DNA from: Avena insularis | Lineage: Eukaryota > Streptophyta > Magnoliopsida > Poales > Poaceae | Length of the DNA: 64,000 nt | NCBI GenBank assembly: GCA_023614405.1 | Contig: CM042694.1 | Span: forward strand, 480,287,392-480,351,391 | Direction of reading: 5' to 3' | Shown: piece after piece, positions 36,502-48,871 of the stretch | How positions within the stretch are numbered: position 1 is the first letter of the stretch | Layout of the letters: the number at the start of each line of letters is the position of its first letter | The notes under the pieces: model-generated | The model's database searches: none | What the model was told of the DNA's origin: nothing | Seen by the model: only the letters and a program-made list of their open reading frames with translations | Program-made: the position numbers and the translations under genes

Positions 36502-36518
36502 TCTAAGCTTGGGGAAGT
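36502..36518 (+). promoter_or_regulatory. Terminal polypurine tract of element C
   Basis: TCTAAGCTTGGGGAAGT directly precedes the LTR start TGATGAG. Confidence 0.75.
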
Positions 36519-37948
36519 TGATGAGTGCATATTTGCATCATGTTTTACATTATTATTTTGCATTGTAGATGTAGGATTTTGGTATTTTACGGCGTTCGCG
36601 TGCATATTTTATGTCTGTTTTCACCAGGATCAGGACAGATGATGGATCCAATGGATACAATTATTGAAGCAGTTGTACTATGGAGAAAACAAGTCAAAAA
36701 GAACGTAAATCGCTTATTTGGGAAATATTAATAGAAGGAAACCAGAAGCGAACGAAGGAGGTAGAGAGCGTAATGACCAACTATATGACGGGACAATTTC
36801 TTCCGCCCGTATAGCTCCGGCCGTATAGTTGGTGCCGCCTACGCCTCGTCAAATAGTTTCACCCCGTGCAATTGGTTCGAGGAGACGACATATAGAACAC
36901 CCAGAAATCACAGAAACCTCATCTCCGTAAGGCATCTGGAGGGGAAACTCATCCGCTAGGGATCCATCTGCACCCTGCATAGATCCGGGAGGCTAAGGCA
37001 TCGATCTTCATCATCCACCACTGCATCACCACCATCTCCATCCATCTCATCAACATCTTGTCTAGATCTTGTTGTAATTCCTATACTCGTTGTGGATTTA
37101 TACAAGTATTATTCATTTATGATTGTTCCCCTTACCATTTCCATGATGTTGATTGCCTCCATGTTTGTGTAGATCATTAGTTCTTGGGGAGTTGGAGAAA
37201 CCCCGTATGAGATTGAAATAAGATAAAGTCTATTATGATATTCATCGCTATGACCATGTGTTAGATTCTCTACATCTTGACGTTGAGAGGAGTCGACCTC
37301 TCAATATTTGCCTCTCGTGGGGACTTGATGGAGGAAACTACTTGTTGGTAGACGGAGGCATGTTAGCACTTACAGTGACTATAAAGCTGTTAGCAATCCT
37401 TACATATCAACTTGGGAAATCGAGGAAACTCATGGAACACTATCCATGCCATGGGATACGTCCTACGTGATTACGTCCCTTAATAGCGCAGTAATTCGAT
37501 TGATGTCGATTGCTGACTGCTGTTATGAGGATGGTGTGAGCAGTGGTTGTTGCCTATTCGTCCATATACGGAGTTCCTCCCACACATACATAGTTGAGAA
37601 TGTTCATGATGATAATCTTTATCTTATATATTTACAATACTAGTGGTGTATCCGCTACTCCCTGAGAACGCCTTTTCCCTACTGCAGTTCTAATCTCTCT
37701 TACATACGTGATACTTACTTTCTGTATTAAGTTACTTTGCTTTAGTTTATTATTGCTCTTATACCCAAAACCCCAAAACACCTTTTTACGCATTACTCAC
37801 ATTTTATCTTGTTACTTAGAACTTTATCTAGCATTTCTATCGCAATATTTATTTCAAGAATTATTAGACTTCAGACTCCTACTCTCTATGGGATCGATAT
37901 CTTTATTTCGAAACTAGCTACAAATGATCTGTGCACTTGTAGTCATCA
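36519..37948 (+). repeat. 3' LTR of element C
   Basis: 1430 bases with TGATGA...TCATCA inverted ends, closing with TGTGCACTTGTAGTCATCA, a standard Athila LTR end. It carries a palindrome of the ACTATACGGCCGG family (36776-36833) and a leader with CATCACCACCATCTCCATCC near 37025. Flank 37949-37953 is GCATA. The open frames at 37258-37470 and 37446-37643 are LTR sequence. Confidence 0.8.
36776..36833 (+). repeat. Palindromic hairpin motif in element C LTR
   Basis: ACCAACTATATGACGG at the left and GGCCGTATAGTTGGT at the right form imperfect arms around a short loop. It matches the five units at 14103-14623, linking the LTR to the internal repeats of the same element. Confidence 0.75.
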
Positions 37949-38597
37949 GCATACAGGGCCCCTTTCAACCAAGAAGCTTGACAAGAGGACGGTAGAACAA
38001 AGGGCTGAGCAGCTGGTGAATCATACTGAATGAAATTAAGTGGAAAGGTCAAATTATGTAGAGAGCATGTAAATCTAATAATATCAGACATAATCATTGC
38101 ATGTAAAGCAAACAGATTTGATGTTTGTGAACTTCTAATAAGCGTAAAGATAAAGCTGATAACCATAACATAGAAAATCATAACATGTGAACTTGTGGGT
38201 TTCCAAATTATACCCACTTCTTAGAGAGGTCACTATCCACCTGGGTACCATGTTTGTGCTTCCTCGACATGCAGACGATGTCCACTTTTGGTGGGGCATC
38301 AACAATCTACTAGCCTCTACAACAGCCTCAACCTCCACAACAACACCTTCAATCTGCATAAATAGCAACAGAGCTCAACTGTTTAGTACAGTAGTAGTCA
38401 TATGACTGTATGAGACAATCAGACAGATCCAGATCTAGATTCACATAAACACAGTGCCATAATTAATAAAATCACACGTATGTTTCTAAACATCTGATAA
38501 GAATGCATGAAACCAAGTGGATAATAATTAAATCATACTACACCATGGTAAGTGGATTAAGATAAAATACCCTTATCTTTAAGCTGGTCCCTCATAG
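37949..38597 (-). other. Low-repeat region with one possible exon
   Basis: No transposon end was recognised here. On the minus strand a splice acceptor-like TTTATGCAG precedes an open stretch from 38354 down to 38135 (IEGVVVEVEAVVEAS, then RLLMPHQKW). It could be a further exon of the candidate gene at 38598-39106 or an unrelated remnant. There is no recognisable domain. Confidence 0.2.
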
Positions 38598-39106
38598 CTA
38601 GGCATTGGCCTTGCGCTTGTTTGGTGAGTAGTGGTACTGGCAAGATCCTGCAGCATGTGGGGGTATCATCTTGTTTGATGCAACTAGAAACAACATGTTC
38701 ATAGGTATGTACCACCCTGCTACAATAAATAAAGAAGAAGATGGTGTCATAGAGGCTTCCGCAAAACAGGATGCAAACAGAGAAAACATTTATAGCATAT
38801 CAATACATATTGGTTGCATACAACATTTTCATCATTAAAAAGAATGGAAGAACACAAGTAATATACTGCTATAGTACCTTTTTCAGGCAACTTTTTAGGG
38901 AACTGACGGGACCATCCCTGTTCATAGTGGTCGTGCATGCCACTGACCCATAGTTGTCCATACATAATCTAACACAAAATGCACTGAACATTACTAGTAG
39001 AAATTAAAGGTTACAGTAGTCAGTAGAGAGAGAAGAATACCCAGATCGAACATGACCAAATGCCCCAATTAGAAAAGTGGTGACCATTCCCCGATCCCCA
39101 ATCCAT
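38598..39106 (-). CDS. Candidate three-exon small gene, unidentified product
   Basis: Minus-strand exons 39106-39041, 38968-38878 and 38719-38598 join in frame (66, 91 and 122 bases, total 279) into a 92-residue protein. Both introns, 72 and 158 bases, start GT and end AG. The protein begins MDWGSGNGHHFSNWG, then GMHDHYEQGWSRQFPKKLPEK, and ends with YSPNKRKANA before TAG. The tryptophan-rich start and basic end are not a family I recognise. No signal peptide or membrane segment is evident. A second open frame over exon 3 (reading QGQCLAMRDQLKDK) is an alternative if splicing differs. G-box motifs lie 400-440 bases upstream. It may also be a decayed gene or transposon fragment. Confidence 0.35.
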
Positions 39107-39984
39107 ACGAAATACCAATGTCCTAATCGATCAGAGTAGAGAAGGAAAAATACCCTGATTCGGTGATTCTGAGGTGAGCACTAACACCCCACCTATCTGA
39201 GAAGCAAGAATTCCACGAGCAAAGCATACCGAATAGAACCCCGGATGGCCCAATCGGAAGCAAACAAAGCCGATTTTTGAGGTGAGCAAATACACCCAGC
39301 TATCCGATAAGCAAGAACTCCCCAATCAGAGCAAATTAGGAAAAAGAATCATTGCACCAGTTCCGACACTTGCTTCCTTTGTTGGATGAGAGCTAGCTAG
39401 TGGTGGTTTCTCTGGTTGGTAGAAAGCCATGTTGGGCAGGGGAGATAAAAGAGGATTACTACTTATTTTCTACAGTAAAAGTTTAAGGGGCAAAGGCCGG
39501 AACTGTTTCCCACGTGTGGTCCAAATATTTAACACCCAGCTTTCACGTGGTGGCCTACAGCTGTTTCAAGGGGGTGAGTTAAAGCGGGACTCACATCTAG
39601 ATAAAAAACTTGACCGCGCCAACCTCCTCCTTCCCTTGTGCGAGTTCTCCTGTGTTCCACTCCCCCACTCCTAGAAAGAGTTATCCTCTTGATTCAGCTC
39701 ACAGAGCATTGAGGGAGGGGCAGGGTTAGCGAAGGACAAGACAACGATAGTTGCCATTTAGGAGCCGATAAAAGCACACACACACAGGTAATAGTTTCCA
39801 ATTATAGTTCTACTAACAAAGCCATACAAATCATAAAGTAGCTCCATATTATAGTACCACGACAGTAGTGAACCGATCATGAAATAGATTTAAATATATT
39901 AGAGAGATCTTAGGTGCACCCCAAGAGTTTTCCAGCTGGGTTAGTGGTCATGAGACTACCCAGACGACACAAAAAGTACACCCC
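39107..39984 (-). other. Upstream region of the candidate gene with two G-box cores
   Basis: No transposon is recognised in this 0.9 kb. CACGTG occurs at 39511-39516 and 39544-39549, the plant G-box core bound by bZIP and bHLH factors, upstream of the minus-strand start at 39106. An open frame at 39325-39131 on the minus strand has no known domain and may be leader. The region ends where Athila element D begins. Confidence 0.25.
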
Positions 39985-41208
39985 TAGTTATCAGCAACCC
40001 CGCATCAACTCTGTCCCAAGGAAGTGTACCTGATCCACAACCATTTGCAAGGTAATTGAAGTAGGAGAATACTCTCCAAGATTTAAGTTCTTAAATAGGG
40101 AATAAGGCATGAAACTAACACCTACACCTAAGTCACAAAGAGCATTAAGGATAATAGTTTTCCCAATCGCGCAAGAGATAGCTGGTATACCTAGATCCCC
40201 AATCTTAGCATGCAGCTTATCACCAAAGCTTGTCATCACTGCTATAGTCTTAGTTACCTTCTTCTTTCTATTAAGAATATTTCGCATAAACTTTTTATAA
40301 GTAGGAACTTGAATCACATCAGCCAGAGGAAGTTCTAAACGAAGACTTCCTAGAGCTCCGACAAAAGAATCATAAATAGCTTTATCCGGTTCATACTGAA
40401 CACAGTTAGGATAAGGAATTTTCTTTCTGGTGGGTGTTACCTTCTCTTTTACCCTTGCCACTGGTTCAACATCCTTTTTAGTTTTCTTATTTGCTGAAGG
40501 TTTTTGCTTATCGATACATTTTTCATTTGAGGTGACAGCCTGCTCTTCTCATTCCTTTCTAATATCGGTTTCTTCTCTTGAGATGACCGTCTTAGCATCT
40601 GAATCATATTGTTTATGTTTATCTCCTGCTTCTTCTTCTTCTTCTTCTTCTTTGTCTTAGTTAGAAGCCTCATGCTCTCTTCTCTGAGCTTCGTAATCAA
40701 TATCATCTTGTGGATCGACAAGGTCCTCTTCTTCTTGACTAATTTCTCGAGTCTCTCTTGCTTTGCGGGCCTGTTCTTTTTGATACCAAGGTGGCCCCTG
40801 AGGTTTCTATGTCTCAGTACCACGTATAGTGACAATGTTAGTGGAAAGAGTGTTGCGATTAAAATTATTTTTATCTAAATTCAAGGCCTGAGTTTCAACT
40901 ATCTAATCACATTGAGTTTTAACCGTACTCAAGTATTTGTCCAAATGCCTAGTGGCATGTCCTAAATCATCAAAAACCTGAGCTAACTCTTTTACATTGT
41001 TTTCTTGAGTCATTAGACATTTATAATATTTCTCATGAAACTGATTTTGTTGATATCTAAACTTTTGCATTACAAGATTTATTTCATCTTCTATAACATA
41101 AGTTTGAAGAACATCTACTTTATTTTCTTCAACAGGTTCTGTTGCTATTCCTTTTTCTTCCATGGACTTTTTAACTTTAGGCATAAGTTCCTGGGGTATG
41201 TGAAACAT
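39985..41208 (-). pseudogene. gag: Element D gag C-terminus and protease start
   Basis: Minus-strand pieces 41208-40903 (HIPQELMPKVKKSMEEKG, then LAQVFDDLGHATRHLDKY), 40835-40449 (lysine- and glutamine-rich, poly-Lys run from a CTT repeat) and 40461-39991 form the late gag and the retropepsin. The last reads YDSFVGALGSLRLELPLADV, then TKTIAVMTSFGDKLHAKIGDLG and NALCDLGVGVSFMPYSLF. In Athila proteases the active site reads CDLGASVS, so the Ala is Val-Gly here. The text ends just after TLQMVVDQ at the truncation. Frameshifts separate the pieces. Confidence 0.75.
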
Positions 41209-41212
41209 ACCT

Positions 41213-42108
41213 TTTCATGGTTTAACATCCTCAAAAGGGTTGTATTGTTCATCGTTGAAGGATCTTACCTCGAAAAGGTTTATGCATTCTGGCAACGCCA
41301 AGTTGCTAATAGCTCCTTCTATAGTTAAGTCAATCATTTCTTTTGAGTCTTCACTAAGCCCATTATAAAAATATTGAATAATTAAATGCTCCTAAATGCC
41401 ATGATTTAGGACTTTCATTATCATTCCATAAAATTTGTTCCATGCTTGATAAAAGTTTTCTTCAATCCCTTGAAGAATGTTTGTAATGCTGTGTTTGATC
41501 TGCATTATTTTAGAAAAAGAGAAATATTTATACTTAAACTCTTGGATGCAATCTTCCCAGCTTTTTATAGTGTGATTGGGTAACGATTGTAACCAAGTAA
41601 AAGCATTATCTTTTAAAGACTAGCCAAAAAGTTTATGGAGTACAAACTCTATTGGTAGACTGGCTGGTTTAAGAGTAGCACAAAGGTTGTATACCTTCGT
41701 CAAATGATCACTAGGATCTTCATCTTCTTTCCCTGGGAAAGTAATTTCTTTCATCATATAGATTATCTCAGGATATATTTCAAATTCATGGCTTTCAAGA
41801 TCAGGATAAGGAATAGGCATTTTTCTCAGGTGCCTAGATGGATTCCCATATTCTCCCAATGGTTGCTCAGGCTCTTCGCCCCCCTGGGTGATGGTCAAGT
41901 TTGCCATCAAACGAATCAAACTGTTCATGTATATAGTACATGAGTTAGAAAATCTTTCAACAAATTCTAGGCGTCTTTCAGTTGGAATACGGTCAATATA
42001 TTGAGGTAAATAAGTTTTTCCAGAATGGGTAGTACCTCTATCTTCAACAGAGATCATGGATGGTGTCAACAATCATGAATGTCAAGAAACAAACACTCAG
42101 TGCTCAGC
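41213..42108 (-). pseudogene. gag: Element D gag N-terminal and capsid region
   Basis: From about 42072 the minus strand reads RLMANLTITQGGEEPEQPLG, then MPIPYPDLESHEFEIYPEII and FPGKEDEDPSDHLTKVYNLC, a retrotransposon gag (capsid) domain of Athila type. The frame stops at 41620. The rest (KDNAFTWLQSLPNHTIKSWE-like sequence) is readable to about 41213 with stops. This capsid homologue would build the particle. It is broken. Confidence 0.75.
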
Positions 42109-42126
42109 TCCCCGACAATGGTGCCA
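42109..42126 (-). promoter_or_regulatory. Primer binding site of element D (tRNA-Asp type)
   Basis: On the minus strand TGGCACCATTGTCGGGGA lies ten bases after the LTR end. It differs in a few bases from TGGCGCCGTTGCCGGGGA, the tRNA-Asp complement usual for Athila. The substitutions are transitions. Confidence 0.75.
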
Positions 42127-42136
42127 TAAAATATCT

Positions 42137-43547
42137 TGATGGCCTGCAAGTGCACATGTTCATTAAAGCATCATTTCGTGGAAGTATTAATTCCACTTTT
42201 TATATCAATCCCAATAAGGAGCCTAGGTAAGTGTCTTTATGTGGCATTTTTGTCACACTCAAGGTGTCATGTTGTCTTGAGTGAATTGACTGCATTTGTT
42301 GTAAGTGGAAGGGGTGAGTGAATAATAGAGTAAACTTGAGTAAAGGAAAATGCGAGAAGTAAATAACAAAAAGGTAAAAGTGAGGAAAGTGCTCAAGGTT
42401 CCTGCAAATGAGAACTTAGACACAGAGATAAATGGTTCATTGTAATAGGGAATGTGCTAGATGGATGAAATGGAATAAGTGATTGTGATACTTCTTGTTC
42501 ATAGGTGAGTAGGCAAGCAACCCGTATACGGACTAGGAGTCCTCTTGGAAAATTCTTCCCTGTCCCAATGATCCATCTGCCTGTTACCACAGTAATGGTT
42601 AGCACATTAATTAAGGTCTTTCGACCAGATCAACGCTTTAGCCTTGATGGTTCCTTGTTATCCTCTAGTAGTACTAGATCCTCATTGATATCGGCCGTGT
42701 CACTCGGGGGCCACCGATTCGCTAGTATACAAGTTCATACCTATGAGATCTCTGGATCATGTTATCCAGGCCCTTAAATTGGACAACAAGCATTAGTAAA
42801 ACATAGATATTCATTCTCACAATATAATAATCACGACAACAATCACAAATGGATGGAAACAAGGCACAACAGATCTTACCAATCCCCTACATCTCCCACG
42901 CCTATGGGGATTTACTCAGACATGAGAGGAAAATAGATCAAAGGCATAATGATATTGCAAATATGAATCATCTCAACTTTATCGTAGCAAGCCACAATAC
43001 CGTTTGAGGATCAATTCAAATATAAACCAAGGAAGATCAAAGTAGCAAACTCTAATCTTACAAGTGCCAATCTCTCTCTCTCAGTACAGATGAGGATGAT
43101 GGTGGAGTGAATGATTTAGAGGCTAGGGATCATCAAAGAATGAGACCGTATTCTTCTCCTTCTTTAGATATGATCTCCCCTCTTCTGGATGTATTTGCGG
43201 TGGTTGTGTTGTGTTTTTCGTCCCCTCCTCTCCATGAAAGTTGCTTGTATTGATATAGAGGAGCCGAAGGAGGGTCGCACGGGAGTACGGTACGGGCGCT
43301 TCCCAACCGTACCAGTGGGCGCCTCTAATGAAAGGGGATTCAACTGGGGATTTGTTTCTTCATGTGTAATTAGCCCATAAATGCTATCAGGTCTTCCAAA
43401 AATGTTCATTACATGAAAACCAGCACAAGAAACCAAGGTTTCACTAATTTGCGATGTTAGCATTAGTAAAAGGGTGAAATCTAGTGAAACCCGGCAACAA
43501 ACCAAAGGAAAATCAATGATAAAAAGTGTTGAAATTTGGAGCTATCA
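42137..43547 (-). repeat. 5' LTR of element D
   Basis: 1411 bases. On the minus strand it begins TGATAGCTCCAAATTTC and ends CTTGCAGGCCATCA. It contains a GTACGG/CCGTAC palindrome block near 43285-43315, matching in position the palindromes of the element C and E LTRs. The open frame at 43505-43164 minus is LTR sequence. Confidence 0.8.
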
Positions 43548-44028
43548 GGTACCTTCAATTGATTATTTTAAAAAAATTCAAGAGCAACCATAAAGTCAAT
43601 TTATTGCAAGAATCTAGCTAGTAAGCTTGAATGTGCATTATCATAAATAGGTTACTCTGTGTGAAAATTGGCACGATGGCATATTGAGCCATAATATTAC
43701 CACTTTATTGTGTACGGATAACTTTGAACATTGACCGTTGGATCAAGATTGGAAAATTCCAACATTGCTAACCGCTGGATCTTCTTTACCATTGCAGCAT
43801 CTAGAAGATTCTATTGATAGTCTTAAGCACAATGTATGCTACGTATGTACAAATCTCAAAACACACTTCTCCATCATTCTAGAATCTTTTCTAGAGAATG
43901 TAAATAAAAAATTGAGTATTAGGTAGCCGAAAGTAAAAGTGGATTTCTATATGATATAAGATACAAGAACCAAATATACACCTGGCATTTTATAGATATC
44001 ATGTTGCTCAAGATTTTAATTATGTTTT

Positions 44029-44106
44029 GAGCTTTTCCTATTATAGTTGTATATAGTGATGATATGTCATACTTCGTTAATCCGAGTCTCATGTGCAACT
44101 TACTAG
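44029..44106 (+). repeat. Inverted partner of the 54.7 kb gene fragment
   Basis: CCTATTATAGTTGTATATAG, GATGATATGTCAT, GAGTCTCATGTG and ACTTACTAGT appear here in the same order as on the minus strand of 54660-54742. The two are about 10.6 kb apart and inverted. It lies within the left end of array A. Confidence 0.6.
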
Positions 44107-44329
44107 TCTTTGTAGTTGCTTCACAAGAAAAGCATTGTTGTCACTTGGAAAATGAAAAAAAAACTTCAAAATTGGATTCTCTTTGTAAACATTGCTTGAT
44201 TTTCCAAAGATGCACCAATTTATGGAGTACAAAACATGGACACGTTACCAGAAACTATGGTTGTGACCTTGGCTATCTGATTTGAAAGCCAGAATGTTCA
44301 TCAATTTTTTTCACGAATAAATGTTCATC

Positions 44330-44520
44330 AATTTCGGAAGATGTCTCATTAATTGCTAGAAAGCATACTGTATGTGGCATGCAGGTCTATCTGACAGGGA
44401 CAACATCTCAGTAGTCCCAAGTGGGAGTAGCATACCTTAGAAGCTCGAACTTCAAAATTTCGGCACATCACCAAAATATCCCACGCATCCATTCAAACAT
44501 CTAGCCCCAAAAATCAATCT
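44330..44520 (+). repeat. Block duplicated at 48487-48700
   Basis: This block interrupts array A and shares AAGCATACTGT, a CATACCTTAGAAGCTCGAAC-like line and CATCCATTCAAACA with 48487-48700, the segment just upstream of the gene-like region. It shows that array A is bracketed by copies of the same sequence. Confidence 0.6.
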
Positions 44521-47500
44521 ATTACACAAAGTTAGCCAGGAAGCTTCAAAAGGCATTATACATTAAATAGGTTATACTTTGTGTGAAAAATTGGGGTGGT
44601 GGAATTCTGAGCCATCGTGTATGTAGTTGCTTCACAACCAAACACATTGTTGTAACTTGGAAATTAGAAAAAAAAACTTCAAATTTGGAACCAAAACATC
44701 GAATGATTTGCCAAGACGCACCGGTCTACTACTACGAAATATAGACATGTTATCATTAACTACGGTCATATTTTTGAAAGACTTTAATTGTTCGACAATT
44801 TCAGCAAATTCCTAAAAACTCATTTGAATGCTAGAAAACATACTGTCATGGAAACTAGGTAGTGCATATAGCAAGACACCGTGTGAAATAAAAACATTGT
44901 TCAATTTATATTTAATTTTCACGGAAACTAGCTAGTGGAATAGTAAGACACCATGTGAAAGAAAGGCATTACTTCAAATTATATTTAATTTTCTTGATTA
45001 TTTTATTCATAAGGCCCAGATTTGGTGGCATTAGCATTCATATCAAGAAGTTGAATCTTGCAGAACTCTTGGTGGTTCTCTCTTTTTTTACTACTTGGAT
45101 ACCTTCAAATGAATTTTTAAAAAACCATGAGCAAGCAGGTATCATGCACTTATAGACTAAAATTTGAGATACTTCCATTAAATAGCCATAAAATCATTCT
45201 ACTGCACGAATATGGCCATAAAAGTTGAGAATTGTCAATTAAATAGGTTATACTTTGTGTGAAAAATGGGGTAGTGTGCTTTCGAGCCATAATCTTTGTG
45301 GTAGATTCAGGACAACAACCATTGTCATCAATTGGAAAATTTAAAATAACTTCAAATATGGAATCTCTTCTTGTAAATAATGTTTAAATACAAATATGCA
45401 CCAATCTACCAAATATGGACAGGTTATTATAAACTATGGCAAAGATATTGCCATGGCCCTGGTCATCTGGTTTGAAAGCCATACATATTTATACATGGTA
45501 GGCCATATCGTTTTTCTTTTCAAAACTGTCAAATTTTAAGTTTAAATGTTTTCATGGAAACTAGCTAGTGCAATGGTAAGACACCATGCGAAAGAATGGC
45601 ATTAGTTCAAATTATATTTATTTTTCTTGATTATTTTCGTTCATAAGGCCCAAATTTGGTGGCATTAGCATTCATATCAAGAAGTTGAATCTTGTAGAAC
45701 TCTTGGTGGTTCTCCCTTGTTTACTACTTGGGTAACTTGAAATGAATTTTAGAAAAGTTGGAGCGATGGGATCTTGAGCCATATTTTTGTAGTTGCCTCA
45801 TGACAAAAGTCATTGTTATCACTTGGAAAATTGAAAATAACTTCAATTCTAGAAGCTTCCTTTGCATACAATGTTTGAAATGCCAACATGCACCAATCTA
45901 CGAAATATGGACAATACATTATAAACTATGGCAAATATATTATCATGATCAACCTTGTTCATCTGCTTCAATAGCCATGCATGCATATTCATACATGGTA
46001 TGCCATATCGTTTGACAAGTTTTTTTGTTTGAAATCGTCAAATTTTAAGTTCAGATGTTTTCATGGAACCTAGCTAGTGCAATGCTAAGACAACATGTCA
46101 AAGAAAGGCATTACTTCAAATTATATTTAATATTCTTGATTGTTTCATTCATAAGACCTAAATTTGCTACGTAGCTATAGCATTCACATATCAAGAAGTT
46201 GAATCATGCGGAACTCTTGGTGGTTCTCCCTTATTTTACTACTAGGATACCTTCAAATGAATTTAACAAAATTATGAGCAAGCAGTTATAATACACTTTA
46301 AGATCAAGATTTGAGATACTTTGGTTAAGTTGCCGTATTGTGATTCTTTATAGGAATATAGGCATAAAGCTTGAAAAATATTGAAACTTGGGCATTATCA
46401 ATTATAAATAGGCTATACTTTGTGTGAAAATTGGAATCATGGGATTTTGAGCCATATTTTTGTAGTTGCTTCATGACAAAAGCCATTGTATAGTTGTCAC
46501 TTGGAAAATTGAAAATAACTTCAAATTGGGAAGCTTCCTTTGTAAACAATATTTGAAATGCAAATATGCACCAATCTATTAAATATGGATATGTTATTAT
46601 AAACTATGACAAAGATATTGCCATGAACTTGATCATATGGTCTGAAAGCCATGCATATATATTGATACATGGTATACCATATCGACTGACAAGTTTTTTC
46701 AGATTTGTTAAATTTTAAGTTGAAATGTTTTCATGGAAACTAGCTAGTGCAATAATAAGACACCATGTGAAAGAAAAGCATTACTTCAGATTATATTTAA
46801 TTTTCTTGATTGTTTACATTCATAAGGCCCAAATTTGGTGGCATTAACATCTTCATATCAATTTGAATCTTGCAGAACTCTTGGTGGTTCTCCCTTGCTT
46901 TAGTACTTGGGTACCTTCAAATAATTTTAAAGAAACATGAGCAAGTAGGTATCATGCACTTGCACACCAAAATCTAAGATACTTTCATTAAGTAGCCATA
47001 AAGTCATTATATTGCACAAATATAGCCATAAAACTTGAGAATTATCAATTAAATAGGTTATACTTTGTGTAAAATTGGACGGTGTGCTTTCGGGCCATAT
47101 TCTTTGTGGTTGATTCATGCAAAAATCCATTGTTGTAAATTAGAAAATTTAAAATAACTTCAAATATGGAAGCTCTTTCTGTAAACAATGTTTAATGCCA
47201 ATATGCACCAATCTTCCAAATATGGTTCATTATCATAAAGTATGGTAAACATATGGCCTTGACATTGGTCATCTAGTTTGAAAGGCAGGAATGTTCGTAC
47301 ATGGTAAACCATATTGTGAAACAAGTTTTTCAAAATTTTCAAATTTTTAGTTTAAATGTTTTCATGGAAACTAGCTAGTGCTATGGTAAGACACCATGTG
47401 AATGTAAGACACCACTTCAAATTATATTTAAAATTTCTTGATTGTTTTCATTCATAAGGACCAAATTTGGTGGCATTAGCATTCATATCAAGAAGTTGAA

Positions 47501-48486
47501 TCTTGTAGAACTCTTGGTTGTTCTCCCTTGTTGTACTACTTGGGTACCTTCAAATGAATTAAAAAAGTCATGAGCAAGCACGTATCATGCACTTGCACAC
47601 CAAAATCTAAGACACTTCCATTAAATAGCCATAAAGTCATTCTATTGCACAAATCTAGCCATAAAACTTGATAATTATCAATTAGATAGGTTATACTTTG
47701 CATAAAACTTGGGCGGTCTGATTTCGAGCCATAATCTTTGTGGTCGATTCACGGTAAAAGCCATTATCATCAATTAAATTTTTTTAAATTAACTTCAAAT
47801 ATGGAATCTATTTTTGTAAACAATGTTTAAATGCCAATATGCACCATTCTACCAAATACGGTTACATTATCATAAAGTATGGTAAACATATGCCCTTGAC
47901 ATTGGTCATCTAGTTTGAAAGGCATGAATGTTCATACATGGTACGCTATATTGTGAAACAAGTTTTTTCAAAATTGTCAAATGTTAAGTTTATATGTTTT
48001 CATGGAAACTAGCTAGTGCACACAATGAGACACCAAGAGAACATAATGGAAGTATTTTGTTTCATATTTTGTTTCTTTGTATATTTTAAAAAATGGCCCA
48101 ATTTTGGCGTCATTCCCATTGGTATCAAGAAGTTGAATCTTGCAAAACTCTCGGTGGTTCTCCAATATTTGACTACTTCGATACCTTTCAATTATTTTAA
48201 AAAATCAAGAGAAAGCTATACCGCAAACTTTGTAGTTCAAAATTAGACCCACTTACTTTAAATCGTCAAAAAGTCATTTTATTGCATAAATTTAGCTAGG
48301 AAGCTTGGAAATTCATGAAAGTAGGGCGTTATCGAGCAAATATGGATTCTTGTTTTATGGACATGTTATCAATTTCAAGATGCACCGATCTAGCAAATAT
48401 GGACATGTTATCAGAAACTACAGTAGAGATATGACCGTGACCTTGGGCATCTTGTTTGAAAGCCTTCAATAATGTTTATCAATTTC

Positions 48487-48700
48487 GACAAATGTCCGGA
48501 AACTCATTTAAATGATGGTAAGCATACTGTTGCTGGCGTGTCGGTCTAGACGTGGCCAGCACGAGACACCTCAGGAGCGGCCATGCGTCGGATTAGCGTA
48601 CCTTGGATGCTTCAACCTCAAAAAATTTGTAGAGCACCGAAACATCACGTGCATCCATTCAAACACCCCGCACATCCATTCAAATATCCTGCCCCATTTT
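48487..48700 (+). repeat. Second copy of the 44330 block, before the gene-like region
   Basis: It matches 44330-44520 (CATACTGT, GTACCTTGGATGCTTCAACC, CATCCATTCAAACA). It adds CCGCACATCCATTCAAATAT, so the CATCCATTCAAA motif is doubled here. It may be promoter-proximal sequence of the gene-like segment that follows. Confidence 0.55.
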
Positions 48701-48871
48701 TTGCGAATGCAAAATTCCTCTTCTATCCCTGGACCCGAAACAAGAACCAAAGAAGCACTGCAATAATAGAGGGGTATAGGTGGTAAATGGGCGTCATCAA
48801 ACCTATATCCCCCATCGCCTCTTTGCCTCCCTCGTCCACTGTAACCATTCCACGTCACTGAATCCTGCTTC

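Larger units (their letters stand above)
11781..37948 (+). mobile_element. Element C: Athila-type retrotransposon split by two insertions
   Basis: C starts mid-protease (no 5' LTR or gag in front) and runs through RT and RNase H to a palindrome-rich spacer and an env-like frame. It is then cut at 14892 by a solo LTR and at 25419 by a large non-autonomous element. It resumes at 35120 with the rest of the env-like frame, an internal and a terminal polypurine tract, and a 1.43 kb 3' LTR (36519-37948). Only about 5.9 kb of the span is C itself. No integrase is readable after RNase H, so C lost it, or belongs to a defective lineage. Confidence 0.75.
39985..43547 (-). mobile_element. Element D: Athila-type retrotransposon, 5' part, minus strand
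   Basis: Read on the minus strand: LTR (43547 to 42137), tRNA-Asp-type primer site, gag, and the beginning of protease, truncated at about 39985. RT, integrase and the other LTR are missing. The LTR has TGATAGC...GCCATCA ends. It landed in a tandem-repeat unit: flank 43548 onward (GGTACCTTCAA) is the middle of the repeat of array A. Several frames are needed to read gag. Confidence 0.78.
43548..48490 (+). repeat. Tandem array A, diverged units of about 630 bp
   Basis: The anchor CTAGCTAGTG recurs at 44928, 45561, 46070, 46740, 47371 and 48009 (spacing 633, 509, 670, 631, 638), with a degraded CTAGGTAGTG at 44857. Each unit carries AAGACACCATGTGAAAG, AAATTTGGTGGCATTAGC, AAGAAGTTGAATCTTGC, CTCTTGGTGGTTCTCC, AAGTCATTCTATTGC, AGGTTATACTTTGTGTG and ATGCACCAATCTACC in order. 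No coding frame persists between units, so it is non-coding. The left edge was cut by element D. One unit is short by about 120 bases. It could be the internal repeat of a large DNA transposon or a local satellite. Confidence 0.8.

Noticed and set aside
48756..48769. CACTGCAATAATAG as the left end of the CACTA element
   Set aside because: It matches the right end at about 11 of 14 bases, but the 3-base flanks (AAG and ATA) disagree and no subterminal repeats follow.
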